Shown here: positions 26,828 through 34,923 of the stretch, in pieces | Numbering within the stretch: the first letter of the stretch is position 1 | Layout: each line of letters opens with the position of its first letter | NCBI RefSeq assembly: GCF_001556515.1 | Contig: NZ_LSJA01000172.1 | Span: 1 to 41,236, forward strand | Direction: 5' to 3' | Length of the DNA: 41,236 nt | Origin: Caulobacter sp. CCH9-E1 | Lineage (GTDB): Bacteria; Pseudomonadota; Alphaproteobacteria; Caulobacterales; Caulobacteraceae | Notes under the pieces: generated by a model | Database searches by the model: none | What the model was told of the DNA's origin: nothing | What the model saw: only the letters and a program-made list of their open reading frames with translations | Program-made: the position numbers and the translations under genes

Positions 26828-27613
26828 CTATTGGGTGACGTCCATGCCGAACCACTGTTGCGACAGGGCCGAAAGCTTGCCGCTGGACCGAAGCGCGTTG
26901 ATCGCCTGGTCGATGATGACCTTCAGTGCGGCGTCCTTCTTCATAGCCACGCCGGCGCCCTGCGCCGCGAAGGGCGGTCCGGACGCGACGAACTCGGGCG
27001 AGGTCTTGATGAAGTCGGCGGCGACCAGGCGGTCGTTCAGCACGGCGTCGATGCGGCCGGCCTTCAGGTCCTGGTACTTGGTTGGGTCGTCGTCATAGGT
27101 GCGCACGTCGGCCGTCGGCACATTGGCGCGCAGCCATTGTTCGTAGTTGGTGCCGAGACCCACGCCGACCTTCTTGCCGGCCAGTTCCTCCGGCTTGGTC
27201 GGGCCTGGCCTGTCCTTCAGCGTGATGATCTGGATGCCCGAGATCGTGTAGGGCTCGGAGAAGTCGTACTTGGCCTTGCGGTCCGGCGTGATGGTGATCT
27301 GGTTGATCACGACATCGACGCGGCCTGATTCCAGGGCGCCCAGCAGGCCGGCGAACGGCGCGGGACGGAATTCCGGTTTCAGGCCCATCTGCGCGGCCAG
27401 CGCCTTGGCGAAGTCCACCTCGAAGCCGGTCAGTTGTCCGTCCGCCCCTTGGAAGTTGAACGGCGGATAGGTGCCTTCAAGGCCTATACGGAGGGTTCCG
27501 GACGCCTTGATCCGATCCCAGCTGCTGGAGCCAGCTTCCGGCTTCTTGGCGCAGGCGGCGAGCAGGGCGAGGCCGAGACCGGAAACAACGGCGCGGCGGG
27601 CGGGGAATCGCAT
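26828..27613 (-). CDS. Amino-acid (possibly cystine) ABC substrate-binding lipoprotein
   Basis: A 261-aa periplasmic binding protein of SBP family 3. The signal ends in a lipobox LLAAC, making Cys21 the lipidated residue. The fold shows LRIGLEGTYPPFNF, GFEVDFAKALAAQMG, FDVVINQ-type DVVINQITITPDRKAKYDFSEPY, and a C-terminal QWFGMDVT. The YDFSEPYT segment and overall look are closest to cystine binders (FliY/TcyJ type), but ligand identity is an inference. It is the first gene of a three-gene operon (binding protein, permease, ATPase) with 2-bp and overlapping junctions. Cystine uptake would fit the sulfur genes 17 kb away. Confidence 0.88.
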   Translation of the reverse strand: MRFPARRAVVSGLGLALLAACAKKPEAGSSSWDRIKASGTLRIGLEGTYPPFNFQGADGQLTGFEVDFAKALAAQMGLKPEFRPAPFAGLLGALESGRVDVVINQITITPDRKAKYDFSEPYTISGIQIITLKDRPGPTKPEELAGKKVGVGLGTNYEQWLRANVPTADVRTYDDDPTKYQDLKAGRIDAVLNDRLVAADFIKTSPEFVASGPPFAAQGAGVAMKKDAALKVIIDQAINALRSSGKLSALSQQWFGMDVTQ

Positions 27614-27714
27614 CGAACGGACCCTTGGGCGAAATACTCTTGCGCAGTTCTATACGGGCGCGCGCGGTTCGCCAGTCCGAACGCGCGTCGGGCCCCTCGC
27701 GAGACGTCGGACGT

Positions 27715-28830
27715 CTAGCGCTTGCGCACGAACACCGTGCCGGCCGAGTAGCCAGCCCCGAAGCTGCAGATCAGGCCCGTCTCACCCGGCTTGAAGTCGT
27801 CATTGGCCGTGTGGAAGGCGATGATCGAGCCGGCCGAGCTGGTGTTGGCGTATTCGTCGAGGATGATCACGTTCTCGCCCGGCGCGGGATCGCGGCCCAG
27901 AACCTTGCGGCCGATCATCTCGTTCATGTTGATATTGGCTTGGTGCAGCCACAGGCGCTTCAGCGTCGACGGATCAAGGCCCAGGTCGTGGGCGTGTTCG
28001 ATGATCATCTCGCTGACCATCGGCACCACCTCGCGAAACACCTTGCGGCCTTCCTGGACGAACAGCTTGTCCTTGGCGCCGATGCCTTCTGGCGCGGCGT
28101 TGTTCAGGAAGCCGAAGTTGTTGCGGATGTTGTTCGAGAACTGGGTCTTCAGGCGCGCGCCCAGGATTTCCCAGCCGTCCTTGGCCTGGTCGGCGTCCTC
28201 GACGATCACGGCGGTCGCCACGTCGCCGAAGATGAAGTGGCTGTCGCGATCCTTGAAGTTCAGGTGGCCCGAGCAGATCTCGGGATTGACCATCAGCACC
28301 GCCTTGGCGCTGCCGGTCGTGACGAAATCGGCGGCGGTCTTGATGCCGAAGGTCGCCGAGGAACAGGCGACGTTCATGTCGAAGGCGAAGCCCTCGATGC
28401 CCAGGGCCTGCTGGACCTCGATGGCCATGGCGGGGTAGGCGCGCTGCATGTTCGAGGCGGCGCAGATCACCGCGCCGATCTCGCTGACCGGCTTGCCCCA
28501 GCGTTCGATCGCCTGCTTGGCGGCCTCGACCGCCATCTCGGCCAGGATCGAGATCTGGTCGTTCGGACGCTCGGGGATGATCGGCCGCATGATCTCGGGA
28601 TCGATGATCCCGGCCTTGTTCATCACGAAGCGCGACTTGATGCCCGAAGCCTTCTCAATGAATTCGGGCGAGGAGGGGGCGAGAGCGACCACTTCACCCG
28701 CCGCGATGGCGTCGGCGTTGGCGGCGTTGAAGCGCTCGACATAGGTGTTGAAGGCTTCGACCAGCTCGGTGTTGGAGATGCTGTGAGGCGGGGTGAACAG
28801 CCCCGTGGCGGCGATGACGGCTTGCGGCAA
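27715..28830 (-). CDS. FabH-like 3-oxoacyl-ACP synthase III, long form
   Basis: A 371-aa KAS III family enzyme. The catalytic triad is complete: Cys156 in MNVACSSATFG, His296 in WLHQANINMNE and Asn329 in EYANTSSAGS. It is about 50 residues longer than housekeeping FabH; the extra length lies mainly between residues 25 and 95, before the ERPNDQISILAEMA helix. It should condense an acyl-CoA or acyl-ACP starter with malonyl-ACP or another nucleophile; the specific product is unknown. I take TTG at 28830 as start because the conserved AVIAATGLFTPP strand begins right after it; an ORF extension of 43 residues has no family resemblance. No fatty-acid genes are adjacent. Confidence 0.82.
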   Translation of the reverse strand: MPQAVIAATGLFTPPHSISNTELVEAFNTYVERFNAANADAIAAGEVVALAPSSPEFIEKASGIKSRFVMNKAGIIDPEIMRPIIPERPNDQISILAEMAVEAAKQAIERWGKPVSEIGAVICAASNMQRAYPAMAIEVQQALGIEGFAFDMNVACSSATFGIKTAADFVTTGSAKAVLMVNPEICSGHLNFKDRDSHFIFGDVATAVIVEDADQAKDGWEILGARLKTQFSNNIRNNFGFLNNAAPEGIGAKDKLFVQEGRKVFREVVPMVSEMIIEHAHDLGLDPSTLKRLWLHQANINMNEMIGRKVLGRDPAPGENVIILDEYANTSSAGSIIAFHTANDDFKPGETGLICSFGAGYSAGTVFVRKR

Positions 28831-29067
28831 GACGACGGTCCCGATGATACGCGCGGGCCTCGTCCTGTCTGCAGGCGGGCTCGCGTTCTGACGTTTGTTT
28901 GACGCCGTAGATAGCACGGAAGCCGGCCGCGTCATCCAGCGCCTTTTCCAACCGGACACGTAATGGCCCCAAACGGGACCGTGAACCGCCGCATGCTCGC
29001 CGCGTTATCCGCTTAGGCCTAGGCTGGCTGAGGGAGCAAAGAGTACGCGTAGCATAGGAGTATAACA

Positions 29068-29598
29068 ATGAAGACTCTCATCGCCACTACCCTGGTCGCT
29101 GGTTCGGTTCTCGCGACCCCGATGTTCGCTCAAGCTCAGAATTCGACGGACGTCTATGGTTCGGTCAACTACGGCCAAACTCGGACGCGTGGGGCAGACA
29201 CCGGCGCTATTCAAGGGCGCGTGGGCGCCAAGTTTATGCCTAATTTCGGTGTGGAAGGTGAGTTGGCCGGCGGCGTCGATGGCGACACCGTCTACGCGCC
29301 TGGCGCCGCCAAGGTGAAGATGGAGCACCAGGCGGCCGCCTATGCGGTCGGGTACCTGCCCGTGACCCCCAATCTCGACCTGCTGGCGCGGGTCGGCTAC
29401 GGCACGACCAAGTTCGAGACCAAGAACCCCGCGGCGACCGATTTCGACGGCAGCCGGGAAAGCTGGAACTACGGCGTCGGCGCCGAATACAAGATGGATG
29501 GCAAGAACGGCATCCGCGCCGACTGGACCAAGTCGGAATACACCAAGAGCGATCTGAGCTCGAACACGGTGTCGGTCGGCTACGTCCGCCATTTCTAG
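29068..29598 (+). CDS. Small outer-membrane beta-barrel protein
   Basis: A 176-aa secreted protein. Residues 1-23 are a signal peptide ending FAQAQ. The rest alternates polar and hydrophobic residues as transmembrane beta-strands (DVYGSVNYGQT, AIQGRVGAKF, GVEGELAGG, AAYAVGYLPV, LDLLARVGYG, NYGVGAEYKM, TVSVGYVRHF), with a terminal phenylalanine typical of outer-membrane insertion. Size and pattern match eight-stranded OmpA/opacity-type barrels. TAGGAG lies 8 nt before the ATG. The gene is monocistronic, between a 237-bp upstream region and a strong terminator. A specific pore or adhesion role cannot be read. Confidence 0.85.
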   Translation: MKTLIATTLVAGSVLATPMFAQAQNSTDVYGSVNYGQTRTRGADTGAIQGRVGAKFMPNFGVEGELAGGVDGDTVYAPGAAKVKMEHQAAAYAVGYLPVTPNLDLLARVGYGTTKFETKNPAATDFDGSRESWNYGVGAEYKMDGKNGIRADWTKSEYTKSDLSSNTVSVGYVRHF

Positions 29599-29640
29599 GT
29601 GCTGATCCCAAGATCGCCGGATTTCGAGATCGCAAAAGAG

Positions 29641-29676
29641 CGGCGCGTCCTTCGGGGCGCGCCGTTTTCTTTGTTT
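29641..29676 (+). terminator. UUCG-tetraloop terminator after the outer-membrane protein gene
   Basis: A 10-bp stem, CGGCGCGTCC (29641-29650) with GGGCGCGCCG (29655-29664, one G-U pair), is closed by a UUCG tetraloop and followed by TTTTCTTTGTTT. This is a textbook strong terminator and implies high expression of the barrel gene. Confidence 0.92.
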
Positions 29677-29758
29677 CGAGGACCTCTCATGCTTGACGAC
29701 GAGGAGCGACGCCCTTCAATCTGAACAGCAATAAGATAAGAGGGGAGGCGCGTCGGTC

Positions 29759-30142
29759 TTGGACAAGGCGCTGTTGATTCAACTGGGCGGGTCCGTCGTC
29801 GCCGTCGCCCTGCTGGTGGCCGTTGCGGCCTGGCTAGGCGCGGCGCGGCCCACGCCGCCGCTCGACGTCGAGGCGGCCCGGGCTCTGCTGGCCGTCGAAT
29901 TCCCCGACCACAAGCCGACCGCCCTCTGGATCGCGGCGGATGGCGCCGGCCTTATCGCGCGCGAGAACGACCAGGCCCTGGTGATCTGGCGGCGTGGCGA
30001 CGGCTATGTCGCGCGCGAGGCGCCGTGGCGGGATGTTTCCGATCTGCGTCCAAGCCATGGACGCCTTTCCATACGGGTGGGCGATGGCCGTCCCGTCTTC
30101 GCGGTCGCCGACGACCGCTGGCCGCCCAAGGAGCTCGCTTGA
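29759..30142 (+). CDS. Small membrane-anchored protein of unknown function
   Basis: A 127-aa protein with one N-terminal membrane helix (about residues 8-27) and a soluble remainder with short beta-strands (AGLIARENDQALVIWRRGDG). I do not recognise the family. The start is TTG at 29759, preceded by AGGGGAGG about 11 nt upstream. Its stop shares one base with the start of the fatty-acid-hydroxylase gene (TGATG), so the two are translationally coupled and the small protein may be an accessory of that enzyme. Confidence 0.7.
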   Translation: MDKALLIQLGGSVVAVALLVAVAAWLGAARPTPPLDVEAARALLAVEFPDHKPTALWIAADGAGLIARENDQALVIWRRGDGYVAREAPWRDVSDLRPSHGRLSIRVGDGRPVFAVADDRWPPKELA

Positions 30143-31110
30143 TGCTGAAGCCCAGTTTTGACCCCGTTCAGCTGGCGATTCCGTTCTTCGTCCTGGCGAT
30201 CGTGCTGGAAATCCTGCTCGGCCGCTTCGGCAAGGCCAAGGCGAACTACGAGACGCGCGACACGGCCATGTCGTTGAGCATGGGCCTGGGCAGCACGGTC
30301 GCGGGAATCCTGTTCGGCGGGGTGGTCTTCGCCGCCACGGTCTGGGTCTGGAACCATCGGATCTTCACGATCCCGATGACGGCGGTCTGGGCCTGGGTCG
30401 CGGTCTTCCTGCTGGAGGACCTGACCTACTACTGGTTCCATCGCATCGCCCACGAGCGCCGGTTCTGGTGGGCCAGCCACGTCAATCACCACACCTCGAC
30501 CCACTACAACCTGTCGACCGCGCTGCGGCAGACCTGGACCGGCGGCGTGGCGGGCACGTGGCTGCTGTGGCTGCCGCTGTCGTTCGTCGGCTTCCCGCCG
30601 GCGATGGTGGCGATCCAGAAGGGCGTCAGCCTCGTCTACCAGTTCTGGATCCATACCGAGGCGATCAAGCGCATGCCGCGCTGGTTCGAGGCGGTGTTCA
30701 ACACGCCGTCGCACCACCGGGTGCACCACGCTCGCAACGCTCGTTATCTCGACGCCAACTACGCCGGCATCCTGATCATCTGGGACCGCCTGTTCGGCAC
30801 CTTCATCCCCGAGACGGACGAGGAGGCCTGCCGCTATGGCACGGTGAAGAACCTCGGCAACTTCAACCTGTTGCACAACGTCTTTCATGAGTGGGTGGGG
30901 ATCGGCCGCGACGTCGCCGGGTCCAAGTCTCCGCGCGAGGTTCTCGGCTACGTGTTCGGGCCGCCCGGCTGGAGCCCCGACGGCTCGCGTGAGACCTCGC
31001 ACACGCTGAAGGCCAAATGGCGCGCGCGGGAAGAGGCGGCTAGTCGCGCAGCAGCGGAAGAGAAAGCCCCGTCGCCTGGCGCGTCGCCAGCATCTCGCGT
31101 CGGAACCTGA
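30142..31110 (+). CDS. Fatty acid hydroxylase / sterol desaturase family membrane di-iron enzyme
   Basis: A 322-aa integral membrane oxygenase. It has the histidine clusters that bind the di-iron centre: HRIAH (100-104), HVNHH (113-117), H171 and HHRVHH (191-196), set between membrane helices near residues 10-27, 48-70 and 80-100. Such enzymes hydroxylate or desaturate lipids using O2; in alphaproteobacteria substrates include carotenoids, ornithine lipids and hopanoids, so the product cannot be named. The last about 35 residues are Ala/Glu-rich. The 3' end overlaps the convergent nadQ-like gene by 71 bp. Confidence 0.88.
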   Translation: MLKPSFDPVQLAIPFFVLAIVLEILLGRFGKAKANYETRDTAMSLSMGLGSTVAGILFGGVVFAATVWVWNHRIFTIPMTAVWAWVAVFLLEDLTYYWFHRIAHERRFWWASHVNHHTSTHYNLSTALRQTWTGGVAGTWLLWLPLSFVGFPPAMVAIQKGVSLVYQFWIHTEAIKRMPRWFEAVFNTPSHHRVHHARNARYLDANYAGILIIWDRLFGTFIPETDEEACRYGTVKNLGNFNLLHNVFHEWVGIGRDVAGSKSPREVLGYVFGPPGWSPDGSRETSHTLKAKWRAREEAASRAAAEEKAPSPGASPASRVGT

Positions 31111-32020
31111 ACAGCTCGGCGGGACGCCCCCCCGTCTCGGCGTCGAGGCGGCCCAGGCCCTCGACCAGCTCCTCGCGCTCGACGACGCGGCGGAAGTTCT
31201 GCTTGTGCAGCGGCACGCCGGCGATCGCCTCGACCGTGCGCTGCAGGGTCGAAAGGGTGAACTCCTCGGGCGTCAGCTCGAACACCACAGGGCGGTACTT
31301 GATCTTGCCGCGCAGGCGCGAAAGGCCCGTGGCCAGGATCCGCCGGTGGTCGGAGATCATCGGCTCGCCCAGCGCCGCCGACAGGGCCTCGGGCTCGGCC
31401 GGGTCGTGGCCGTCGGCGCGGGCCCGGTCGCGGGCGGCCTCGGGCGCCAGGCCGGCCTCGTAGAGCAGCTCGTAGCGCTCGAGCACCCGCTCCTCGTTCC
31501 AAGGCGCGCTGTCGAGGGCGAAGGCCAGGCGCGCGCGCGACCACTTGCCGACGTCGTCGCCGGCCCAGCGGCGCAGGGCCGGGGCGATGGCCTCGTCGAG
31601 CAGGGCCGGCCGGCCGGCGCGCCAGTCCTCCCAGGGAAAGAACCGGCTCCAGGGGGCCCAGGCGGTGTCGGGGGCGTCGGTGTCGACCGCCTTGGGAGTC
31701 AGGCCCAGATAGCCGACCGAGACGACGCGGGCGGCGCCGGCCCCCACCTCGGCGCGTGGGGCGTCGCGGCCCTTGTCGCCGAAGGTGTAGAGCTGCTCGA
31801 CATAGCCCAGCTGGAACCGGGTCTGGGCGGTCACGAAGGCGCGCAGGCCCAGCTCGAAGGTGCGATGGGCCTCGGGGTCGAACGGGCCGAAGGGCAGGCC
31901 GGACAGCGGAGAGGCGACGTCGGTGACGGCGTCGTGCGGCCGCACGGTCAGGACGACGGCCTCGCCGTCGCGGATCGCGACGACCACCGCCGACAGGCCG
32001 ATGACGACCGAGATGCTCAT
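31040..32020 (-). CDS. nadQ: NAD metabolism regulator of the NrtR/NadQ type
   Basis: A 326-aa two-domain regulator. The N-terminal part is Nudix-like (VVVAIRDGEAVVLTVRP strand) but the Nudix catalytic box REXXEE is not visible, as expected for a ligand sensor. The C-terminal part carries an NrtR-type winged helix: EFTLSTLQRTVEAIAGVPLH followed by KQNFRRVVER. This matches the COG4111 group called NAD regulator in Alphaproteobacteria, which represses NAD synthesis genes. The ATG at 32020 is 10 bp after the HD-hydrolase stop, so the two form one unit. No nad genes are in the window. Its 3' end runs 71 bp into the convergent hydroxylase gene. Confidence 0.7.
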   Translation of the reverse strand: MSISVVIGLSAVVVAIRDGEAVVLTVRPHDAVTDVASPLSGLPFGPFDPEAHRTFELGLRAFVTAQTRFQLGYVEQLYTFGDKGRDAPRAEVGAGAARVVSVGYLGLTPKAVDTDAPDTAWAPWSRFFPWEDWRAGRPALLDEAIAPALRRWAGDDVGKWSRARLAFALDSAPWNEERVLERYELLYEAGLAPEAARDRARADGHDPAEPEALSAALGEPMISDHRRILATGLSRLRGKIKYRPVVFELTPEEFTLSTLQRTVEAIAGVPLHKQNFRRVVEREELVEGLGRLDAETGGRPAELFRFRREMLATRQATGLSLPLLRD

Positions 32021-32030
32021 CGCGCGGCCA

Positions 32031-32675
32031 TCATTCGGTCTCGAACGCCGCGCTTGGCGCGGACTCATAGCCCGCGGCGCGCGACAGCACGTGGAAGCGC
32101 TGGACATAGCGCGCCTGGGCCTCGAACGGGGGCAGGGGCGTGATATGGAGATCGTAGCCGGCCGGCGGCGCGCCGAAGATCTGCAGGGACTCGCCGTGCT
32201 CGAACCCCGCCAGCTGGGTGGCCTCGAAGAAGGCGCAGGCGCGGTCGGCCTGCTTGATCAGCTTTTTGATCGGCGCGGGGGTCTTGGGCGGCAGGCCGAA
32301 GCGAATGTGGATCGCGTCCTCGAGCCTGGCCTCGAAATCCTTGTAGCTGACCCCCAGCGCCGCCTTGAACGGGCTGATCATGTCGCCGATCACATATTCG
32401 CTGGCGTCGTGCAGCAGGGCGGCCAGCCGCCAGCGGGGTTCGAGGTCCGGCTTGATGTGGGCCGCGATCTCCTCGACCACCAGGCTGTGCTGGGCGACCG
32501 AGAAGCCGTGGTCGCCAACCGTCTGCCCGTTCCAGCGCGCGACGCGGGCCAGGCCGTGGGCGATATCTTCGATTTCGATGTCCATCGGCGACGGATCGAG
32601 CAGGTCGAGCCGACGTCCTGACAGCATCCTCTGCCATGCGCGGGGCGGTTTGCCCTTTTGCAGCCCTTTGGCCAC
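32031..32675 (-). CDS. HD-domain phosphohydrolase (YfbR-like 5'-nucleotidase fold)
   Basis: A 214-aa HD-superfamily protein. Metal ligands appear in order: His in SVAQHSLVVEEI, the His-Asp pair in ALLHDASEYVIGD, and Asp in KQADRACAFFEA. This arrangement and length match YfbR-like deoxynucleotide 5'-nucleotidases and related nucleotide hydrolases. The start is probably GTG at 32675, with AGGA 8 nt upstream; GTG at 32690 is an alternative. It is followed by the NadQ-type regulator, suggesting a nucleotide or NAD-linked substrate. It is divergent from the universal stress protein gene across a FixK-like site. Confidence 0.8.
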   Translation of the reverse strand: MAKGLQKGKPPRAWQRMLSGRRLDLLDPSPMDIEIEDIAHGLARVARWNGQTVGDHGFSVAQHSLVVEEIAAHIKPDLEPRWRLAALLHDASEYVIGDMISPFKAALGVSYKDFEARLEDAIHIRFGLPPKTPAPIKKLIKQADRACAFFEATQLAGFEHGESLQIFGAPPAGYDLHITPLPPFEAQARYVQRFHVLSRAAGYESAPSAAFETE

Positions 32676-32717
32676 GAGATCGTTCCTCACGGTGAAGGTG
32701 GTTGACTGACCTATCGG

Positions 32718-32731
32718 TTGAGAAAGATCAA
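32718..32731. promoter_or_regulatory. FixK/FNR-type binding box
   Basis: TTGAGAAAGATCAA fits the FNR/FixK pattern TTGAN-N4-NTCAA with one deviation from the ideal TTGAT half-site. It is centred 56 bp before the universal stress protein ATG; a start about 41.5 bp downstream of the centre would leave a 15-nt leader, the geometry of an activated class II FNR promoter. In Caulobacter, FixK drives low-oxygen genes that include universal stress proteins. Confidence 0.6.
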
Positions 32732-32780
32732 TGAGACTGTCGCGGTCATCTGTGGAAATGCCCCTAAAGGGAGTTCGATC

Positions 32781-33593
32781 ATGAGCTGGGCGAGAATTAT
32801 GGTTCCTCTCGCGGGAACCGCGCACGATCAGGCGGTTGTGCAGTTGGCCGGCAAGCTGGCGGGCGCTTTCCAGGCCGAGCTGGCCTGTGTCCACGCGCCG
32901 GCCGACATGGCGGATCTCATGCCCTGGATGGGCGAGGGCTTCATGGGCGGCGTGCAGGTCACGGCGCTGGAAAGCCTGAAGGAAGCCGCCCAGGAAGGCG
33001 CCAAGGCCTGCGCCAAGGTCGCCGCCGAGGTCGCCTATCCCCATACGAAGGTCATCAGCCTGGAATCGCCTGTCTGGGCGGGTCTGGCCATGGAAGGCCG
33101 CCTGTCCGACGTCATCGTCTTCGACGACGCCGCCGCGCGGGGGCGTGGTCCCCTGGCCGAGGCCTTCCAGCAACTGGTCGCCGATGAGCAGCGACCGACC
33201 CTGGTGGCTCGTGCGGGCTTCAAGCCCGACGGCGTCGCCGTGGTCGCCTGGGACGGCGGCAAGGAAGCCAGCCGCGCCGTGCGCACGGCCTTGCCGCTGC
33301 TGCAGAAGGCTTCATCGGTCGTGGTGGTCGGCGCTCCGTCGGCCTCGTCCCGCGCCTTCGAACTGGAGCGCCTGGTCGAATTCCTCGGCGCGAGAGGCGT
33401 CAAGGCGACGGCCAAGGTGCTGGAGGGTTCCGGCGACGCTGGCGCTCTGCTGCTGAACGCGGCGCGGGACGCCGGCGCGAACCTGCTGGTCGCCGGCGCG
33501 TTTGGTCATCCCCGGCTGCAGGAGTTCATCTTCGGCGGGACCACTCGGACGCTGCTGAACAGCGATGGTCCGTCGCTGTTCCTGTCGCACTGA
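32781..33593 (+). CDS. Tandem-domain universal stress protein
   Basis: A 270-aa cytoplasmic protein with two UspA-like halves. The first begins SWARIMVPLAGTAHDQAVV; the second ends with the nucleotide-phosphate loop GAFGHPRLQEFIFGGTTRTL, the G-X2-H/G-X9-G-T pattern. The ATG at 32781 (AAAGGGA 9 nt upstream) starts at the conserved strand; an ORF extension of 21 residues upstream overlaps the FixK-like box and is unlikely to be translated. It is followed after 38 bp by a small gene. The upstream box suggests induction at low oxygen. Confidence 0.85.
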   Translation: MSWARIMVPLAGTAHDQAVVQLAGKLAGAFQAELACVHAPADMADLMPWMGEGFMGGVQVTALESLKEAAQEGAKACAKVAAEVAYPHTKVISLESPVWAGLAMEGRLSDVIVFDDAAARGRGPLAEAFQQLVADEQRPTLVARAGFKPDGVAVVAWDGGKEASRAVRTALPLLQKASSVVVVGAPSASSRAFELERLVEFLGARGVKATAKVLEGSGDAGALLLNAARDAGANLLVAGAFGHPRLQEFIFGGTTRTLLNSDGPSLFLSH

Positions 33594-33631
33594 TCTCGTC
33601 CAACCATAAGAAAAGAAAGGGAGACGACCGC

Positions 33632-34006
33632 ATGTCTCTTTCGCGCATCGTTCTGCGCCTGGCGCGCAATCCTGGCACCGAGTTCGCCGGCGGCGACGAC
33701 CATCGCGGCTATGCCCTGACCGCGCCGCTGACCGCGGACGGCCACATCGACGAGGACGCCTTCTCGAAGGTCAAGGGCGAGTGCAGCGTGCGCCGCTTCG
33801 CGCCGGACGAAGACGCCGTGGACGGTCGCCTGAACCGCCGCGGAACGCGCTGGTTCTTCGACTATGACAACACCGACGACTCCGACGACGAGCCGCTGCA
33901 CCGCCTGGGCGAGCACCGCTTCGCGCTCGGGGAATACGTCACCGTCACCGACGAGGACGGCCGTCCGCTGACCTACAAGGTGATGGAGGTCGCGCCCGTC
34001 CAGTAG
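33632..34006 (+). CDS. Conserved-looking acidic protein of unknown function
   Basis: A 124-aa acidic protein. I do not recognise a named family. It opens SLSRIVLRLARNPGTEF, has an aspartate-rich middle (DYDNTDDSDDEP) and ends in short strands (EYVTVTDEDGRPLTYKVMEV). AAAGGGAGACGACCGC precedes the ATG, 38 bp after the universal stress gene without a visible terminator, so both are probably on one FixK-controlled transcript. A stress-related role follows only from this position. Confidence 0.75.
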   Translation: MSLSRIVLRLARNPGTEFAGGDDHRGYALTAPLTADGHIDEDAFSKVKGECSVRRFAPDEDAVDGRLNRRGTRWFFDYDNTDDSDDEPLHRLGEHRFALGEYVTVTDEDGRPLTYKVMEVAPVQ

Positions 34007-34013
34007 GCGGCGG

Positions 34014-34820
34014 TCAGCCGCCGACGTTGTGTCGGACCAGGGCTTTCATGTCCTTGAACAGGTCGTGGTCGTCGGTGTCGCGGGTCTTGGCCTTGACGAC
34101 AGCGACGGCCAGCGGCCCGCCCTTGGGGCCCCGCGCCTCATAACCCGCCAGGCGGAAGCCCTTCGGGGCCTTGTCGTTGGCGATGATCAGGGTCGAGCGG
34201 ACGTCCCCGCGGCCGCCTTTCTTGGCGCGGATCTCGGCGCCGTTCTCGTTGGCGCGGATAGCGACGTCGCCTTCACCGTGGTCATCGGCGGTGATGTTGA
34301 CGGTTCCCTGGCCGTCGTCGCCCTTCACGCTGACGTTCTTGTTGACCTTCACCTCGGCCGCGCCGCTGTCGCTGTTGATGGTCAGGTGGCCGATCCGGAT
34401 GTCGGCGGCGTCGTCGTGCGCGTCGATCGTGACGCCCGGCAGGTGGATGCTGGCGTGGTTCTTGCCGCCCTTCGGGTCGTGCGGCGGCCTCGGCGCCGCC
34501 GGCGGCGGGGGCATGACGCCCTTCAGCTCGGTCTCGATCGGCGACAGGGCGGACTCGGCGTCGCCGCCGTTCAGGCGAACCAGGCGCAGGTCGACCGAGG
34601 CCGTGGGCGACTCGTAGGCGCAGGACTGACCGTCGGCCGCGACCGACACGCGGCGCAGCGCCCCCTGTTTTTCCGGACAGTCAAGGCGATCGATGACCCG
34701 CAACGGCTCGCGCAGGCTCAGGCGGTGCTCGCGGGGCTCCTCGGCGCGATGGCAGGCCGACAAGGCCGTGACGCCGGCGCCGATCAGCAGCGCGGCCGCC
34801 AGCCATTTGGTATGACGCAT
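34014..34820 (-). CDS. Lipoprotein of unknown function with a strand-repeat middle
   Basis: A 268-aa exported protein. The signal ends in the lipobox LSAC with Cys23 as lipidation site. After a Pro-rich linker (PPPPAAPRPPHDP) comes a stretch of about 90 residues with regularly alternating short strands rich in Asp, His, Lys and Asn (for example DIRIGHLTINSDSGAAEVKV, GQGTVNITADDHGEGDVAI). This looks like a right-handed beta-solenoid or a DUF4097-like repeat. The C-terminal part (APKGFRLAGYEARGPKGGP) is globular. No family name can be given. It converges on the small acidic gene (7 bp) and lies 103 bp downstream of the MoxR gene on the same strand. Confidence 0.75.
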   Translation of the reverse strand: MRHTKWLAAALLIGAGVTALSACHRAEEPREHRLSLREPLRVIDRLDCPEKQGALRRVSVAADGQSCAYESPTASVDLRLVRLNGGDAESALSPIETELKGVMPPPPAAPRPPHDPKGGKNHASIHLPGVTIDAHDDAADIRIGHLTINSDSGAAEVKVNKNVSVKGDDGQGTVNITADDHGEGDVAIRANENGAEIRAKKGGRGDVRSTLIIANDKAPKGFRLAGYEARGPKGGPLAVAVVKAKTRDTDDHDLFKDMKALVRHNVGG

Positions 34821-34923
34821 AGGTACCCCCGGGACGCTTGCCTCGTTGGGCGGAAGGTGGTCGCCCCTCCGCCGCGCGTCCAGTGAAATCCGAGTAACGC
34901 TGGTCTAGGCCCGGGAACGGAGC

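Noticed and set aside
32718..32780. Upstream start for the universal stress protein adding 21 residues
   Set aside because: The extension overlaps the FixK-like box and the predicted start site and is unlike UspA N-termini.
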